Shown here piece after piece: positions 48,701-59,779 of a DNA stretch of 64,000 nucleotides. Both the position numbers and the translations under genes were made by a program. Position 1 is the stretch's first letter, and every line of letters begins with the position of its first letter. The notes below the pieces were generated by a model. It worked only from the letters and a program-made list of their open reading frames with translations, had not been told where the DNA came from and did no database searches. The DNA lies in contig OY727095.1 in NCBI GenBank assembly GCA_963402885.1, positions 12,343,001-12,407,000 on the forward strand, given 5' to 3'. This stretch comes from Antedon bifida. Taxonomy: Eukaryota; Echinodermata; Crinoidea; Comatulida; Antedonidae.

Positions 48701-49256
48701 GCAGAATCAGGTAGGTTATTCAGACCCCCTACTTGTGCCATTTAAACGGCCTAGTGTCTCAGATCAACATGATTGTCCAGGTTAAGGACCACACATTTAA
48801 TCCAGTGGCGTAACACAGAGACCTGAGGCCCTTGGTTTAGTTCCAAGGGCATATTTTAATGCCTCTGGGCTCTGCTCAGGGGCCTCCATAAGCTCCGGGG
48901 CCCATGGGTTTAACCAGTGAGCGCTTATAGCCATTACGCCATTGATTTAAATCAATGTACAGCTGTATTGTAATACTATCAGCATAGGAATCTCCTTGAC
49001 AACAGGCCTGGTGGTAGAGGTAGTAACATTTTAATAACATTGGTGTTTGTACTGTACTGTCACTATTTTTTTAATTGCTGAATCTTGTGAATTAGTTTTT
49101 ATTCATACAGTTATTAAATGATTGCTATTTTTACAGATTCACGATGAATCAAGTAGAAGAGCTTTTGTTAGTACATTCCAACCTGTAGCACATAAGAATA
49201 CTCCATATGCTGATCTACTAGCCTGCATCAGAAAGGACTCATTCAATACTGGCTAA
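14905..49256 (+). CDS. HTT: Huntingtin, complete, 53 coding exons, about 2,993 aa
   Basis: Huntingtin is a large HEAT/alpha-solenoid scaffold (N-HEAT, bridge, C-HEAT) that binds HAP40 and acts in vesicle transport, autophagy and spindle orientation. The exons join with GT/AG sites and consistent phases to 8,982 nt, including TAA. The length compares with 3,144 residues for human HTT. Recognisable blocks include KAFEAIK (N17), [83 protein letters not shown] and [17 protein letters not shown]. There is essentially no polyglutamine tract. The start at 14905 is the first ATG in frame; M10 (14932) is an alternative that would align with the vertebrate start. Exon coordinates are listed in the segment entries that follow. 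Introns are rich in transposon debris but leave every exon intact. Orthology is beyond doubt; single exon borders could be off by a few bases. Confidence 0.98.
15567..17078 (-). mobile_element. 5'-truncated LINE (L2/CR1-like) antisense in HTT intron 2
   Basis: A 300-codon minus-strand ORF at 16207-17109 encodes the C-terminal part of a non-LTR reverse transcriptase. It runs from [10 protein letters not shown] (catalytic YADD) through [60 protein letters not shown] and [13 protein letters not shown] to KTHLF. The 3' side at 15775-15850 has a GGCGCTATAGAAATCTGGTAAATAAATAAA tail. The 17-bp direct repeat ATCATTGTATCGTACAA flanks the insertion at 15567-15583 and 17062-17078, so it is a target-site duplication. 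The first ORF residues up to VRYND are therefore host flank, not element. Confidence 0.9.
15609..15690 (-). repeat. Short interspersed repeat (GTCACATGGCGTGCAATAG...)
   Basis: GATTGTGGGTCACATGGCGT and the following 45 bases recur inverted at about 18896-18967. A weaker copy lies at 21795-21860. It lies inside the direct repeats of the LINE insertion but beyond the LINE tail. Confidence 0.55.
17903..18300 (+). pseudogene. Degraded LINE reverse transcriptase C-terminus in HTT intron 4
   Basis: With two frameshifts and two stops, the strand reads [72 protein letters not shown] and [17 protein letters not shown]. This is the typical end of RTE/Jockey-type reverse transcriptases (THPLxxxF...SGRRYR...RxxNSFxPxAIRLLN). 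It is a different clade from the element in intron 2. Confidence 0.8.
18896..18967 (+). repeat. Short interspersed repeat, copy 2
   Basis: AGTACTATCGTTAAATAGTGCGTACTATTGCACGCCATGTGACCCACAATC is the inverted counterpart of 15609-15690. Confidence 0.5.
20110..20272. repeat. MITE family 3 (TGCTTGGTTC...GGGAACCAAGCA)
   Basis: The ends TGCTTGGTTCTCATTAGAGA and AGTGGGAACCAAGCA are inverted. The core contains paired TTTGACCAATCACAAGCGATGG-type arms. Related partial copies lie at about 51943-52024 and 55258-55377. It lies in HTT intron 7. Confidence 0.7.
20325..20480 (-). repeat. Interspersed repeat A (GGTTCTGGTGGTAGAACAAG...)
   Basis: The minus strand reads CTCCATGGTTCTGGTGGTAGAACAAG, then AAACCATAGGTCCAGTGTACAC, then AAAGAACCTAGTACAT. 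The same order is found at 32560-32745, 45975-46205 and, diverged, at about 300-480. Confidence 0.65.
22254..22733 (+). CDS. HTT: HTT exon 10: acidic disordered segment
   Basis: One 480-nt exon encodes 160 residues rich in Ser, Thr, Pro, Asp and Glu, for example [15 protein letters not shown] and [20 protein letters not shown]. By position it matches the flexible protease-sensitive region that vertebrates spread over about three exons. The primary sequence is not conserved, and the caspase sites known from mammals are not recognisable. Confidence 0.93.
23063..29469 (+). CDS. HTT: HTT exons 11-20: rest of N-HEAT
   Basis: Exons: 23063-23278, 23365-23529, 24122-24216, 24605-24744, 26148-26208, 26306-26403, 26887-27151, 27979-28279, 28642-28838, 29212-29469. 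Exon 11 encodes [20 protein letters not shown], matching the conserved block after the acidic loop. Exon 14 encodes [22 protein letters not shown]. Exon 20 encodes [17 protein letters not shown], nearly identical to vertebrates. Exon 14 (140 nt) and exon 15 (61 nt) match human exon lengths as I recall them. A truncated duplicate of exon 14 lies just upstream at 24430-24504 and cannot be used because it lacks a donor. Confidence 0.95.
24325..24680 (+). repeat. Tandem duplication carrying a partial copy of HTT exon 14
   Basis: A segment of about 177 bp beginning TTTTACCTGTG occurs twice in tandem. It includes the intron sequence ACAACCCACCTTACA...TCTACATACCATTTCTATTGC and the first 75 bases of exon 14. 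The upstream copy (24430-24504) keeps an AG before TCTGTTCTGCCAACGATG but has substitutions and no donor. Read on, it stops 24 codons after leaving exon homology. Confidence 0.85.
24857..26095 (-). mobile_element. Non-autonomous Helitron in HTT intron 14, 1.24 kb
   Basis: On the minus strand it starts TCTATATATAAATTTACGTA (preceded by A). It ends in a 13-bp-stem hairpin, CTAGATGGTACGC...GCGTACCATCTAG, followed by T. The 5' TC, the terminal hairpin ending CTAG and insertion between A and T fit Helitrons. The loop CGCTCGCTTCGCTCGC is the kind of GC-rich sequence seen at their 3' ends. No coding capacity is seen. Confidence 0.8.
27305..27480 (+). repeat. tRNA-derived SINE-like sequence
   Basis: TGGTGTAATGGTAAGGGAAT resembles a Pol III A box and GGTATTGGTTCAAGACT a B box, about 45 bases apart. 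No tail could be defined. Confidence 0.4.
27640..27912 (+). pseudogene. LINE 3' end in HTT intron 17
   Basis: One frame reads [39 protein letters not shown] and IIIEHF, then a stop and TTQYKFFA. This is the standard C-terminus of CR1/L2-type reverse transcriptases (YGDRSFSxAAPxLWNxLP...FKxxLKTHLF). It ends with GGCGCTATAAAAATCAAACG followed by (ATTG)n, 60 bp upstream of exon 18. Confidence 0.75.
29022..29168 (-). repeat. MITE family 1 copy, inverted
   Basis: TAAAGCTCTGTCTACACTATCAAAC to TAGTGTAGACAGAGCTTTA, with the core reversed. It ends 43 bp before HTT exon 20. Confidence 0.85.
29967..36146 (+). CDS. HTT: HTT exons 21-30: end of N-HEAT and bridge side
   Basis: Exons: 29967-30074, 31123-31200, 31680-31900, 32445-32511, 32812-32973, 33394-33449, 34581-34729, 35060-35196, 35429-35545, 36024-36146. 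Conserved blocks are [15 protein letters not shown] and [16 protein letters not shown] (exon 25), [10 protein letters not shown] and [15 protein letters not shown] (exon 27), [12 protein letters not shown] (exon 28), [20 protein letters not shown] (exon 29) and [15 protein letters not shown] (exon 30). The intron before exon 27 is almost entirely a 45-bp minisatellite. The donor of exon 29 is duplicated 39 bp downstream. Confidence 0.95.
31288..31445 (+). repeat. MITE family 1 copy
   Basis: Core GATGTACCCCAATATGGTAGTGG and the right terminal repeat are intact; the left terminal repeat is truncated to CAAACTAATTTGAC. It lies in HTT intron 22. Confidence 0.8.
32012..32363. repeat. MITE family 2 copy, 352 bp
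   Basis: TTAAAGATATATTGTCCCCC at the left and GGGACAATACATCTTTAA at the right. The core aligns with 11624-11977, including AAATGTAATTTAAAGCAAAAAATGGTCAAATTG. It lies in HTT intron 23. Confidence 0.85.
32560..32745 (+). repeat. Interspersed repeat A
   Basis: CTCCATGGTTCTGGTGGTAGATCAAG, ATAAACCATAGGTCCAATG and TTAAAGAACCTAGGGGTTACC match the other copies. Confidence 0.65.
33046..33245 (+). repeat. tRNA-derived SINE, family A
   Basis: The head GTGGCTTGGTGGTTATGGTC...GGGTTCAAGTCC provides A- and B-box-like sequence. The body (GGATTTTTTCTAATGACAAAG...TTTGTCTTGTGAACAGGATTGCCACC) is shared with 42105-42300. It lies in HTT intron 25. Confidence 0.75.
33612..34565. repeat. 45-bp minisatellite, about 21 copies, in HTT intron 26
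   Basis: The unit is close to GTTGATAACCCCTGACCTATGCCAATAGTGGAGTAATTCATTAAT, counted by its CCTATG motif about 21 times, with single-base and short indel variants. It fills most of the intron and stops about 16 bases before the acceptor of exon 27. Because 45 is divisible by three, minus-strand ORFs of 114 and 122 codons ([15 protein letters not shown] repeated) arise here; they are artefacts. Confidence 0.95.
34784..34880 (+). repeat. SINE family B fragment
   Basis: GTCCATGGTTCAATCTTGAC...TTTCTACTCCACTCCCTAAGCCTCAAATAAGA matches the bodies at 37637 and 41330. Confidence 0.55.
36490..42972 (+). CDS. HTT: HTT exons 31-41: bridge and start of C-HEAT
   Basis: Exons: 36490-36710, 37018-37151, about 37474-37618, 38083-38277, 38911-39014, 39278-39607, 40140-40260, 40993-41148, 41615-42034, 42545-42725, 42919-42972. 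The start of exon 33 is uncertain by two bases; reading-frame continuity requires 143 nt. Conserved blocks are [11 protein letters not shown] (31), EPEWWAEI and [15 protein letters not shown] (34), [11 protein letters not shown] and [12 protein letters not shown] (35), and [16 protein letters not shown] and [11 protein letters not shown] (36). Exon 39 is a single 420-nt exon of low conservation. Confidence 0.93.
37637..37795 (+). repeat. tRNA-derived SINE, family B
   Basis: GTAGCTTGGTGGTTAACGTGCTTGCCTTCCAATCC, then GCCAGGGTTGCAACTCACGA and ACTCCCTAAGCTTAAAATGAGAC, with an A-rich tail after GGATGCGTATGAAATAA. The B box is degraded. It lies in HTT intron 33. Confidence 0.7.
38402..38562 (+). 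repeat. MITE family 1 copy
   Basis: TAAAGCTCTGTTTACACTATCAAAC to ATAGTGTAGACAAGGCTTA, in HTT intron 34. Confidence 0.85.
38587..38707 (-). repeat. MITE family 1 copy, shortened and inverted
   Basis: It begins TAAAGCTCTGTCTGCACTAAC and ends GTTTGATAGTGTAGACAGTGCTTTA. It lies 24 bp after the preceding copy. Confidence 0.8.
39640..39930 (+). repeat. Interspersed repeat C, copy 1
   Basis: TAAAAATAATGCATATATATTACTTTAAAAACATTAAACCAGGTCATTCCTTGTCTTAAATGTA and the following AACAATGCACTACCTA, TTAGGC and GTTTTGTAGG blocks recur at 57662-57875. It lies in HTT intron 36. Confidence 0.75.
41330..41555 (+). repeat. tRNA-derived SINE, family B, fullest copy
   Basis: The A-box-like AGTTGGTGGTTAACATGC and the B box GGGGTTCAATCC are present. 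The body ACTCACAACTCTTTCAACTCCACTCCCTAAGCCTC and tail GGATGTGTATGAAATAAAAATAAAA follow. It lies in HTT intron 38. Confidence 0.75.
42105..42300 (+). repeat. tRNA-derived SINE, family A
   Basis: GGTTCAGGTCCTGTCAGTGTCAGGATTTTTTCTAATGACAA...GTGAACAGGATTGCCACC matches 33046-33245. It begins about 70 bp after the donor of HTT exon 39. Confidence 0.7.
43130..49256 (+). CDS. HTT: HTT exons 42-53: C-HEAT
   Basis: Exons: 43130-43530, 43792-44124, 44486-44722, 45198-45353, 45510-45697, 45817-45937, 46305-46450, 46862-47032, 47558-47720, 48112-48272, 48620-48710, 49137-49256. Conserved blocks are [10 protein letters not shown] and [16 protein letters not shown] (42), [14 protein letters not shown] (45), [19 protein letters not shown] (46), [19 protein letters not shown] (50), [19 protein letters not shown] (51) and VVSRMGKLE (52). 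The last exon encodes [14 protein letters not shown], aligning with the vertebrate C-terminal SPYHRLLTCLRN, and ends TAA at 49254-49256. Confidence 0.95.
44146..44280 (+). repeat. MITE family 1 copy lacking the left end
   Basis: The core (GTGTGATGTGCCCAAATATGG...) starts 22 bp after the donor of HTT exon 43; the right terminal repeat is complete. The left inverted repeat is missing. Confidence 0.8.
44765..45040 (-). repeat. tRNA-derived SINE with LINE-like tail, family C
   Basis: On the minus strand it begins GTGTGGCGCAGTGTGTTC (A box) and GTGAGTTCGAATCC (B box). The body runs through GGCAAGATACTTTACTTACATTTGC, and the tail is GCGCATTGAGGGCTTGCTTATATGCGCTATATAAGAATGAA. The tail resembles the LINE 3' end at 47460-47515. 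It lies in HTT intron 44. Confidence 0.8.
45975..46205 (+). repeat. Interspersed repeat A, extended copy
   Basis: CCATGGTTCTGGTGGTAGAACAAG and CACTTTAAAGAACCC are followed by CCACCGTTTGGTGGCAGCACTCCACAC and TTAGGGGAGTAGAAAGTTGT. This links the repeat-A head to the sequences at 54060, 58485 and 63520, so all belong to one family. Confidence 0.65.
46495..46765 (-). repeat. tRNA-derived SINE with LINE-like tail, family C, copy 2
   Basis: The minus strand reads GTGTGGTGCAGTGTG, GGTTCGAGCCGCATTGC, CTTAGGCAAGACAATTTAC and TTGCGCTGATTACTAGCTGC, ending GCTTATATGCGCTACATAAGAATGAATTAA. Same order as 44765-45040. It lies in HTT intron 48. Confidence 0.8.
47085..47157 (+). tRNA. tRNA-like gene with anticodon ATC (Asp codon GAU), in HTT intron 49
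   Basis: The 73-nt cloverleaf can be drawn by hand. The acceptor GCCCCAG pairs with TTGAGGT (one C-A mismatch, two G-T pairs), with discriminator G. The D arm is GTCT...GGAC. The anticodon stem TCTGC/GCAGA is perfect around loop ATATCAA, and the T arm CCGGG/CTCGG surrounds TTCGAAT. Box A (TGGTCTAATGG) and box B (GGTTCGAATCT) are intact, and a TTTTT terminator starts at 47160. T33 places the anticodon as ATC, which is not normally used in animals; Asp tRNA has GTC. The body is Glu/Asp-like. It may be a tRNA pseudogene or a SINE head. Confidence 0.65.
47290..47525 (+). pseudogene. LINE (L2/CR1-like) 3' end in HTT intron 49
   Basis: The plus strand encodes [40 protein letters not shown] and NLKFF, then a stop. 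The 3' end AAGCGCATTGAGGCTTTCAGCATAATGCGCTATATCAAG precedes (TTA)n. It ends about 30 bp before exon 50. Confidence 0.85.
48291..48432 (+). repeat. MITE family 1 copy
   Basis: It begins 19 bp after the donor of HTT exon 51. The core is complete with two AAATATGGTAGTGATATG units; both ends are slightly eroded. Confidence 0.8.
48803..48944. repeat. hAT-type MITE (CAGTGGCGTAAC...), copy 2
   Basis: CAGTGGCGTAAC to ATTACGCCATTG, with flanking octamers ATTTAATC and ATTTAAAT. The core GAGGCCC...GGGGCC...GCGCTTATAGCC matches 12324-12507. It lies in HTT intron 52. Confidence 0.75.
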
Positions 49257-50388
49257 CAATCTTAAAAGGAATCCAACCTGTAGCACATAAGAATACTCTA
49301 TATGCTGATCTACTAGCCTGCATCAGAAAGGACTCATTCAATACTGGCTAACAATCTTAAAAGGAATCCAACCTGTAGCACATAAGAATACTCTATATGC
49401 TGATCTACTAGCCTGCATCAGAAAGGACTCATTCAATACTGGCTAATGATCTTAAAAGGAATCCAACCTGTAGCACATAAGAATAATCCATATGCTGATC
49501 TACTAGCCTGCATCAGAAAGGACTCATTCAATACTGGCTAACAATCTTAAAAGGAATCCAACCTGTAGCACATAAGAATACTCTATATGCCGATCTACTA
49601 GCCTGCATCAGAAAGGACTCATTCAATACTGGCTAACAATCTTAAAAGGAATCCAACCTGTAGCACATAAGAATACTCTATATGCCGATCTACTAGCCTG
49701 CATCAGAAAGGACTCATTCAATACTGGCTAACAATCTTAAAAGGAATCCAACCTGTAGCACATAAGAATACTCCATATGCTGATGTACTAGACTGCATCA
49801 GAAAGGACTCATTAAATACTGGCTAACAATCTTAAGGAATCCAACCTGTAGCACATAAGAATACTCCATATGCTGATCTACTAACCTGCATCAGAAAGGA
49901 CTCATTCAATACTTGCTAACAATCTTAAAAGGAATCCAACCTGTAGCACATAAGAATAATCCATATGCTGATCTACTAACCTGCATCAGAAAGGACTCAT
50001 TCAATACTGGTTAACAATCTTAAAAGGAATCCAACCTGTAGCACATAAGAATACTCCATATGCTGATCTACTAGCCTGCATCAGAAAGGACTCATTAAAT
50101 ACTGGCTAACGATCTTAAAAGGAATCCAACCTGTAGCACATAAGAATACTCCATATGCTGATCTACTAGCCTGCATCAGAAAGGACTCATTAAATACTGG
50201 CTAACGATCTTAAAAGGAATCCAACCTGTAGCACATAAGAATACTCTATATGCTGATCTACTAGCCTGCATCAGAAAGGACTCATTCAATACTGGCTAAC
50301 AATCTTAAAAGGAATCCAGCCTGTAGCACATACTGTAGGAATACCCCATGCTGATCTACTAGACTGCCTCAGGAAGGCTGCTACCTAA
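49178..50388 (+). repeat. 95-bp tandem array seeded by the HTT terminal coding segment, about 12.7 copies
   Basis: Unit starts (CCAACCTG) fall at 49178, 49273, 49368, 49463, 49558, 49653, 49748, 49841, 49936, 50031, 50126, 50221 and 50316. The period is 95 bp, except one 93-bp unit. The first unit is the real end of HTT: 79 bases of coding sequence including TAA, plus 16 bases of 3' UTR. Each later unit repeats the C-terminal codons in an open frame ending in TAA, with a few substitutions (for example CCATATGCT versus CTATATGCC). The last unit is degenerate. All copies after the first are downstream of the stop, so they lie in the 3' UTR. Confidence 0.97.
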
Positions 50389-50424
50389 AGTATTTTAGTA
50401 TTATTTCTATTTATCAGGAATATC

Positions 50425-50462
50425 AATAAAATGGTTTTATTTCAAGTCCTTGGAATAATAAA
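50425..50462 (+). terminator. HTT: HTT poly(A) signals
   Basis: AATAAA occurs at 50425-50430 and again at 50457-50462, just after the 95-bp array. Use of either would place the whole array in the mRNA, giving a 3' UTR of about 1.2 kb. Confidence 0.6.
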
Positions 50463-50836
50463 CTTACAGAAGGATTCTGTTTTATTGTACATTCAAATTT
50501 CAATCCAATTTTTTGGAATTTATTAGAATATAAAAATATTGAGTAAAAATAATTTCTTTTTTTTTCTACTATTGACAATCAATTCAGTAAAATATTTTAT
50601 TAATATTATTAGTTCTTGGTGAAAGTATAATTTATTGTAATGTGTATATGATTATATATAATATATCCACAATGTATATATCACTGAAAAATAACAATTG
50701 GATTGTCAGTACTCACAACATTCAATGTCTGTGTTACTTTTATTTAAATTTCACATTTATTGATAATTATGTATAGATTTAGTATTTAATCATTCAATAC
50801 TAATTTTACACTACCTATTGGATAAATACTTTAAGT

Positions 50837-50982
50837 TAAGCTCTGTCTACACTGTCAAACTTTATGTGACAAAACATGTGTGTCCATATATGAAAATGAT
50901 GTCATATCACTACCATATTTGGGCATATCCCTACCATATTTGGGCACATCACACTTTTTTGATAGTGTAGACAGGGCTTTAA
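50837..50982 (-). repeat. MITE family 1 copy, inverted
   Basis: AAGCTCTGTCTACACTGTCAAAC to GATAGTGTAGACAGGGCTTTA, with the core in reverse direction. Confidence 0.85.
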
Positions 50983-51144
50983 ATTGATATTTTAAGTGGT
51001 GCAATCTTTAAAGACCTGTCACAGTTCATTTATTATTTTAATTAGTTAAATCAACTTAATGGCGGATCCAGGATTGTTTTGCCATGGTGCTTCAAGTCGA
51101 AGGATAGCCTTTTATTCCCTATTCCTGGATCCACCGATGAAACT

Positions 51145-51290
51145 TAAAGCTCTGCCTACACTATCAAACTTTATGTGACAAAAAAATGTGATGTGCCCAT
51201 ATATGGACATGATGTCATATCACTACTATATTTTGGCATATCACTACCATATTTGGGTACAACTAGTTTGATAGTCTAGACAGAGCTTTA
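51145..51290 (-). repeat. MITE family 1 copy, inverted
   Basis: TAAAGCTCTGCCTACACTATCAAAC to GTTTGATAGTCTAGACAGAGCTTTA, 163 bp after the previous copy. Confidence 0.85.
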
Positions 51291-51942
51291 GATAATAGAA
51301 TAGTATTTAATACCATACGTTTTGTAGAGTGACAAACAGAAAATATTTCTGCGTACTATCTATTATTCTATAACACAAAAACTGCCATTTATATACATAA
51401 TTTTGTAATTAAATACAGTATAACCATGCAGGAATATTACCCAATGTTTACATAAAGTATCACCATAAAAAGAATATAGGTATAAGGGTTTCCCTTGAAT
51501 ATGGCTGTTTCAAGTGAGTGGTTTTACTGTATTTTATTAGTACATGTAATGCATTTTAAACATGTTGATATTTTGATGATTGGTTCCCCCAATAATCTCA
51601 ATCTTTTATTTCATTACGAGTTATTATGGAGCTTTCGATGTGGGATATCAATAACCATTTTCAAACGAAGAAAGGTACAAATGCGCAATTACCAAACCAG
51701 TTAGGGGGTGGGGAGGCCTAATCCCTCTCCATATGATGTAGTTCGTAGATCGTTATAAAATCAAAAATCATAATTTGTTCATCATTATGTTATAATATAT
51801 TGGTATTTAAAATAAATTTAAAGCAAAGAATATTTTTTTTCAGTTTACACTTTGTAAATATCCAAGAAGTTTCAGTAAATTTAAAAACTTGTCTACAGAT
51901 ACTTTTTAAGTAAAACAACATAGGTCTGATAAAGCTAGCAAG

Positions 51943-52024
51943 TTGACCAATGACAAGCGATATATTTTAATATTCCATCGCTTTTGATTGGTCAAATCAC
52001 TTGCGTTCTAGTGGGAACCAAGTT
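51943..52024. repeat. MITE family 3 fragment
   Basis: GTTGACCAATGACAAGCGAT...CATCGCTTTTGATTGGTCAAATCACTTGCGTT and GTGGGAACCAAG match the right part of 20110-20272. Confidence 0.6.
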
Positions 52025-52496
52025 TTAATGTAAACTATCGCAAAATTTCAACTGAAATGATTTAGACAACAAGAATTTCTGAATGAAATGTTTGTACAAT
52101 TTCAAATTAAAATACATTTTTGTATGATCTAAAATCTTTATCACTCTATAAATGATAATCAGTAAATTAACCATATTAATTATCTTAAACATTCAAAATT
52201 GTTCCGTTTTGTTTTTCCTTTTGCTGTTGTAAATTTAATGTATCTCTCCATTTCTGGAGGCTTTTTAAAATTTATAGTCCTAAATCGAATAAAACACTCA
52301 GTAATTCAGATTTTAGTGTGGTGATCCCTAGCGATCTGGAATGGCACGACCCTACGAATGTACTTTTTGCGTAGACGTAAAGCCTTTGGAGCTAAACAGG
52401 TTATTACCGTATTTATTCGAATAATGAAGCCACACTACTGCACGCTCGTCGTTGATAAGGGAACAAGAATAGGCAACGTTCATACCCATGTCACAT

Positions 52497-52624
52497 CAGG
52501 CACGGATTTAGGCAGAGGCTAAACAGCCTTTAGCCCCCAAAATATTGTTGTTTTTCTGCAACCCGTTTTTATCATTTATGAAATATCTAGCACCCCCTAA
52601 TCTATAATGCTGGATCCGCCCCTG
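52497..52624. repeat. Short hAT-like element (CAGGCACGGATTTAG...CTGGATCCGCCCCTG)
   Basis: The ends are imperfect inverted repeats of the CAGGGGCGGATCCAG type. No matching 8-bp target duplication was found in the flanks. Confidence 0.5.
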
Positions 52625-53114
52625 AACATTATAACTGTTAAAAAGAAGAATTTGTTGAAAAGACTCTCAATGCCATATATGAAAAGAAATACTATTAATT
52701 TTAGGGTTTGTACAGGTTCTGGAAAATTACTTTGGTGTTAGAAAAGTTACCGGTTTGTCCAGATATCATACACACATTTTCTTTGAAATGTCCAGTCATT
52801 GTTTCACAATTGGGTGACTCATGTTTTAACCACATGTCCAAACTTGGTCACTCTTTCCTGCTGGGATTAAAGGGGAGCTCCGGGTTTGAAATCAACCAAA
52901 ATTGATTTTACATGTATGTATTAAAAATTGAGGCATTTTCCTTTAATAGAACAATCAATTTTACACAGGAAAAGAAATAGCTGGTTAGCATTTATAAGTC
53001 ATTGAAAGTCAGTAAATTTCCTACCTTATGACATTACAAACAAGAACTGATTTCACAATTCTTATTCCGCTTTACCGCTGACAATAATGTTATTTTATTT
53101 ATTATTTTCTTTTA

Positions 53115-53228
53115 ATGGTGTACTACAAACTTGACAGTACTTTACCATCTCGTCAGATCACCACAGTTAAGCAAATATGGGCCTGGTTAGAGCTTAGATG
53201 GGAGACCACCGGGTGCTGTATATGGAGC
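53115..53228 (+). pseudogene. 5S rRNA-derived sequence
   Basis: CTCGTCAGATCACCACAGTTAAGCAAATATGGGCCTGG, TTAGAGCTTAGATGGGAGACC and CCGGGTGCTGTA align with the internal-promoter and 3' half of eukaryotic 5S rRNA. About a dozen bases (the GCCTGGGAATA segment) are missing and there are scattered substitutions. It is a 5S pseudogene or the head of a 5S-derived SINE3-type element; the following 170 bases show no homology I recognise. Confidence 0.8.
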
Positions 53229-54059
53229 TGGGGTCCCATTAGGCATTTGAATTCACCACTGTTGACTCTTATGGCAGCCCCTGCATCTAGTATCTACCTC
53301 AGAAATATTGGCCCATGCCTTTCTTCTGGACGAGAGAAGCCCTCAATGATAGGACCAACCAGTGTGTTTTAAATAGTCCTGGCTTAGTTTCATCCATCAT
53401 GAATATAAAACTAATTGACATTGTTGTTTGCGACAGACGTTGTCCATAAAACATAAATACATATCATAGGTAGAAATGTTATGAGAACAATTGTAACACT
53501 TAACTGGATATTTTGCTTTAGCATTTTAATTGTAAATAAACAAATTATCTTCCTTTAGTTTCAAGGTGTTTATTTTGCTAATACAGTAAACAATAGCATA
53601 TATAAAATTACATTTTGAAAGACTATACAATGAATTAAAAAATCAGCATTCCGCAACCCTGAATCTAAATCATTAAAATTGTGGCAACTAAAAATCAAAT
53701 TGATATACGTAGTCAATCATGAGGGAAGAATATGAACATCTACTTGGCCAGAAATGCAATGTTACTAACATTTAGCAAATGAAATACCATATAATCGAAA
53801 AATGAGAGGGAAAGTAAAAACAAAGTTAGACCGTGATACATAGGTTGATTCACCTCAGCCCCACTTTTCTTTTCCATGTCGTAACAAGGGGTAAATATTC
53901 ATAATAATTTCTATAAAAATGGATTACAAAAATATATGAATTTTTAATTATTAAATTATTGCAATTTCTATTTGCCAAATTTATAAATACTACTTCTAAC
54001 AAAATTATGCATTTTGTTAAATAAGCATATTGCTCACTACTGTATTAAATGCATTATCT

Positions 54060-54245
54060 GCTATTTGATTGTAAATTGGGGGAATAACCTGCGACTTGCA
54101 GCCTACTGGGCTGAATTGCCCACAGGTGTGGACGACACATACCACAACTTTCTTCTCCCCTAAGGGTCTATCATGTTGAGTGCTGCCACCAAACGGCGCC
54201 CATTCGTCTGTCCACAGGGGCTGAATGATTATGGGTAGAAATGTG
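54060..54245 (-). repeat. Interspersed repeat A, distal part
   Basis: The minus strand reads CAGCCCCTGTGGACAGACGA, CCGTTTGGTGGCAGCACTCAAC, TTAGGGGAGAAGAAAGTTGTGG and CAGTAGGCTGCAAGTCGCAGG, as in 45975-46205 and 58485-58665. Confidence 0.6.
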
Positions 54246-54311
54246 ATGCAAGGCTTACAGTGAAGAAGATGTGGAATGTAAATAAGTATATAAAATATAT
54301 GGTTTATGAAA

Positions 54312-59177
<4,866 letters not shown>

Positions 59178-59620
59178 ATTATAAAAATTATGTGAAAGAT
59201 CTAGTTCAATATTATACCTGTAATAATAATAGAGTAATAACTAATATTGATTGATGTGATAGAACAAGTTATTTTTATAAATAATTGTTTTACTTTCTAA
59301 ATCATTCTTGAGCTCTAGAGTAAATAATCAATATAAATATAGGCCTAGTAGTAAAAGCATAAGAACTTTTAAAATTAAATCGTACCTCACAAAAATATTT
59401 AGGCCTAGCGAGTACCTCTACCAGGGTCCTACTAGTCTAGTATCGCCTAATGAAGTGCGTACGTGTAGCAGAATCAATACACAATCATCACAGTACTTAA
59501 GCCTAGCTAGGCCTAGTCAGGGCCGTCAGGGATAGGCTAGCCGACTCGTTTTTAAAGAAAGAATGAGGGTTGATGGATCACGTAAAATGTCAATTTTTAA
59601 CGAATAATCAGTGACTTACC

Positions 59621-59779
59621 CGCTATGCTTCAATCGTGGTGTAAATCTGCTTCAATTTATGATACACAGGTGACAATTTTGGGCGTTTATCGATTGAACT
59701 ATCACCAAAAACCTACCGCTGACTCAACCACTTCCGGGTCTAATTTTGGTAACAACAAAATTTGACTCGCGATGTAAAC
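59621..59779. promoter_or_regulatory. Divergent promoter region of MORN4 and the 59780 gene
   Basis: The non-coding MORN4 exon and the ATG of the plus-strand gene are at most 160 bp apart and face away from each other. No TATA box is seen. This is inferred from geometry only. Confidence 0.4.

Larger units (their letters stand above)
50463..54311. other. Intergenic region between HTT and MORN4 3' ends
   Basis: No convincing exon was found. It contains two MITE family 1 copies, a partial MITE family 3, hAT-like short repeats with GGATCC-type ends (51058-51142 and 52497-52624), a 5S-rRNA-derived segment and one repeat-A copy. The rest is AT-rich with no recognisable content. HTT and MORN4 are convergent across it. 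Confidence 0.6.

Noticed and set aside
49178..50388. CRISPR-like array
   Set aside because: The repeats are contiguous 95-bp units with no unique spacers, in an animal gene. The unit is the HTT last exon.
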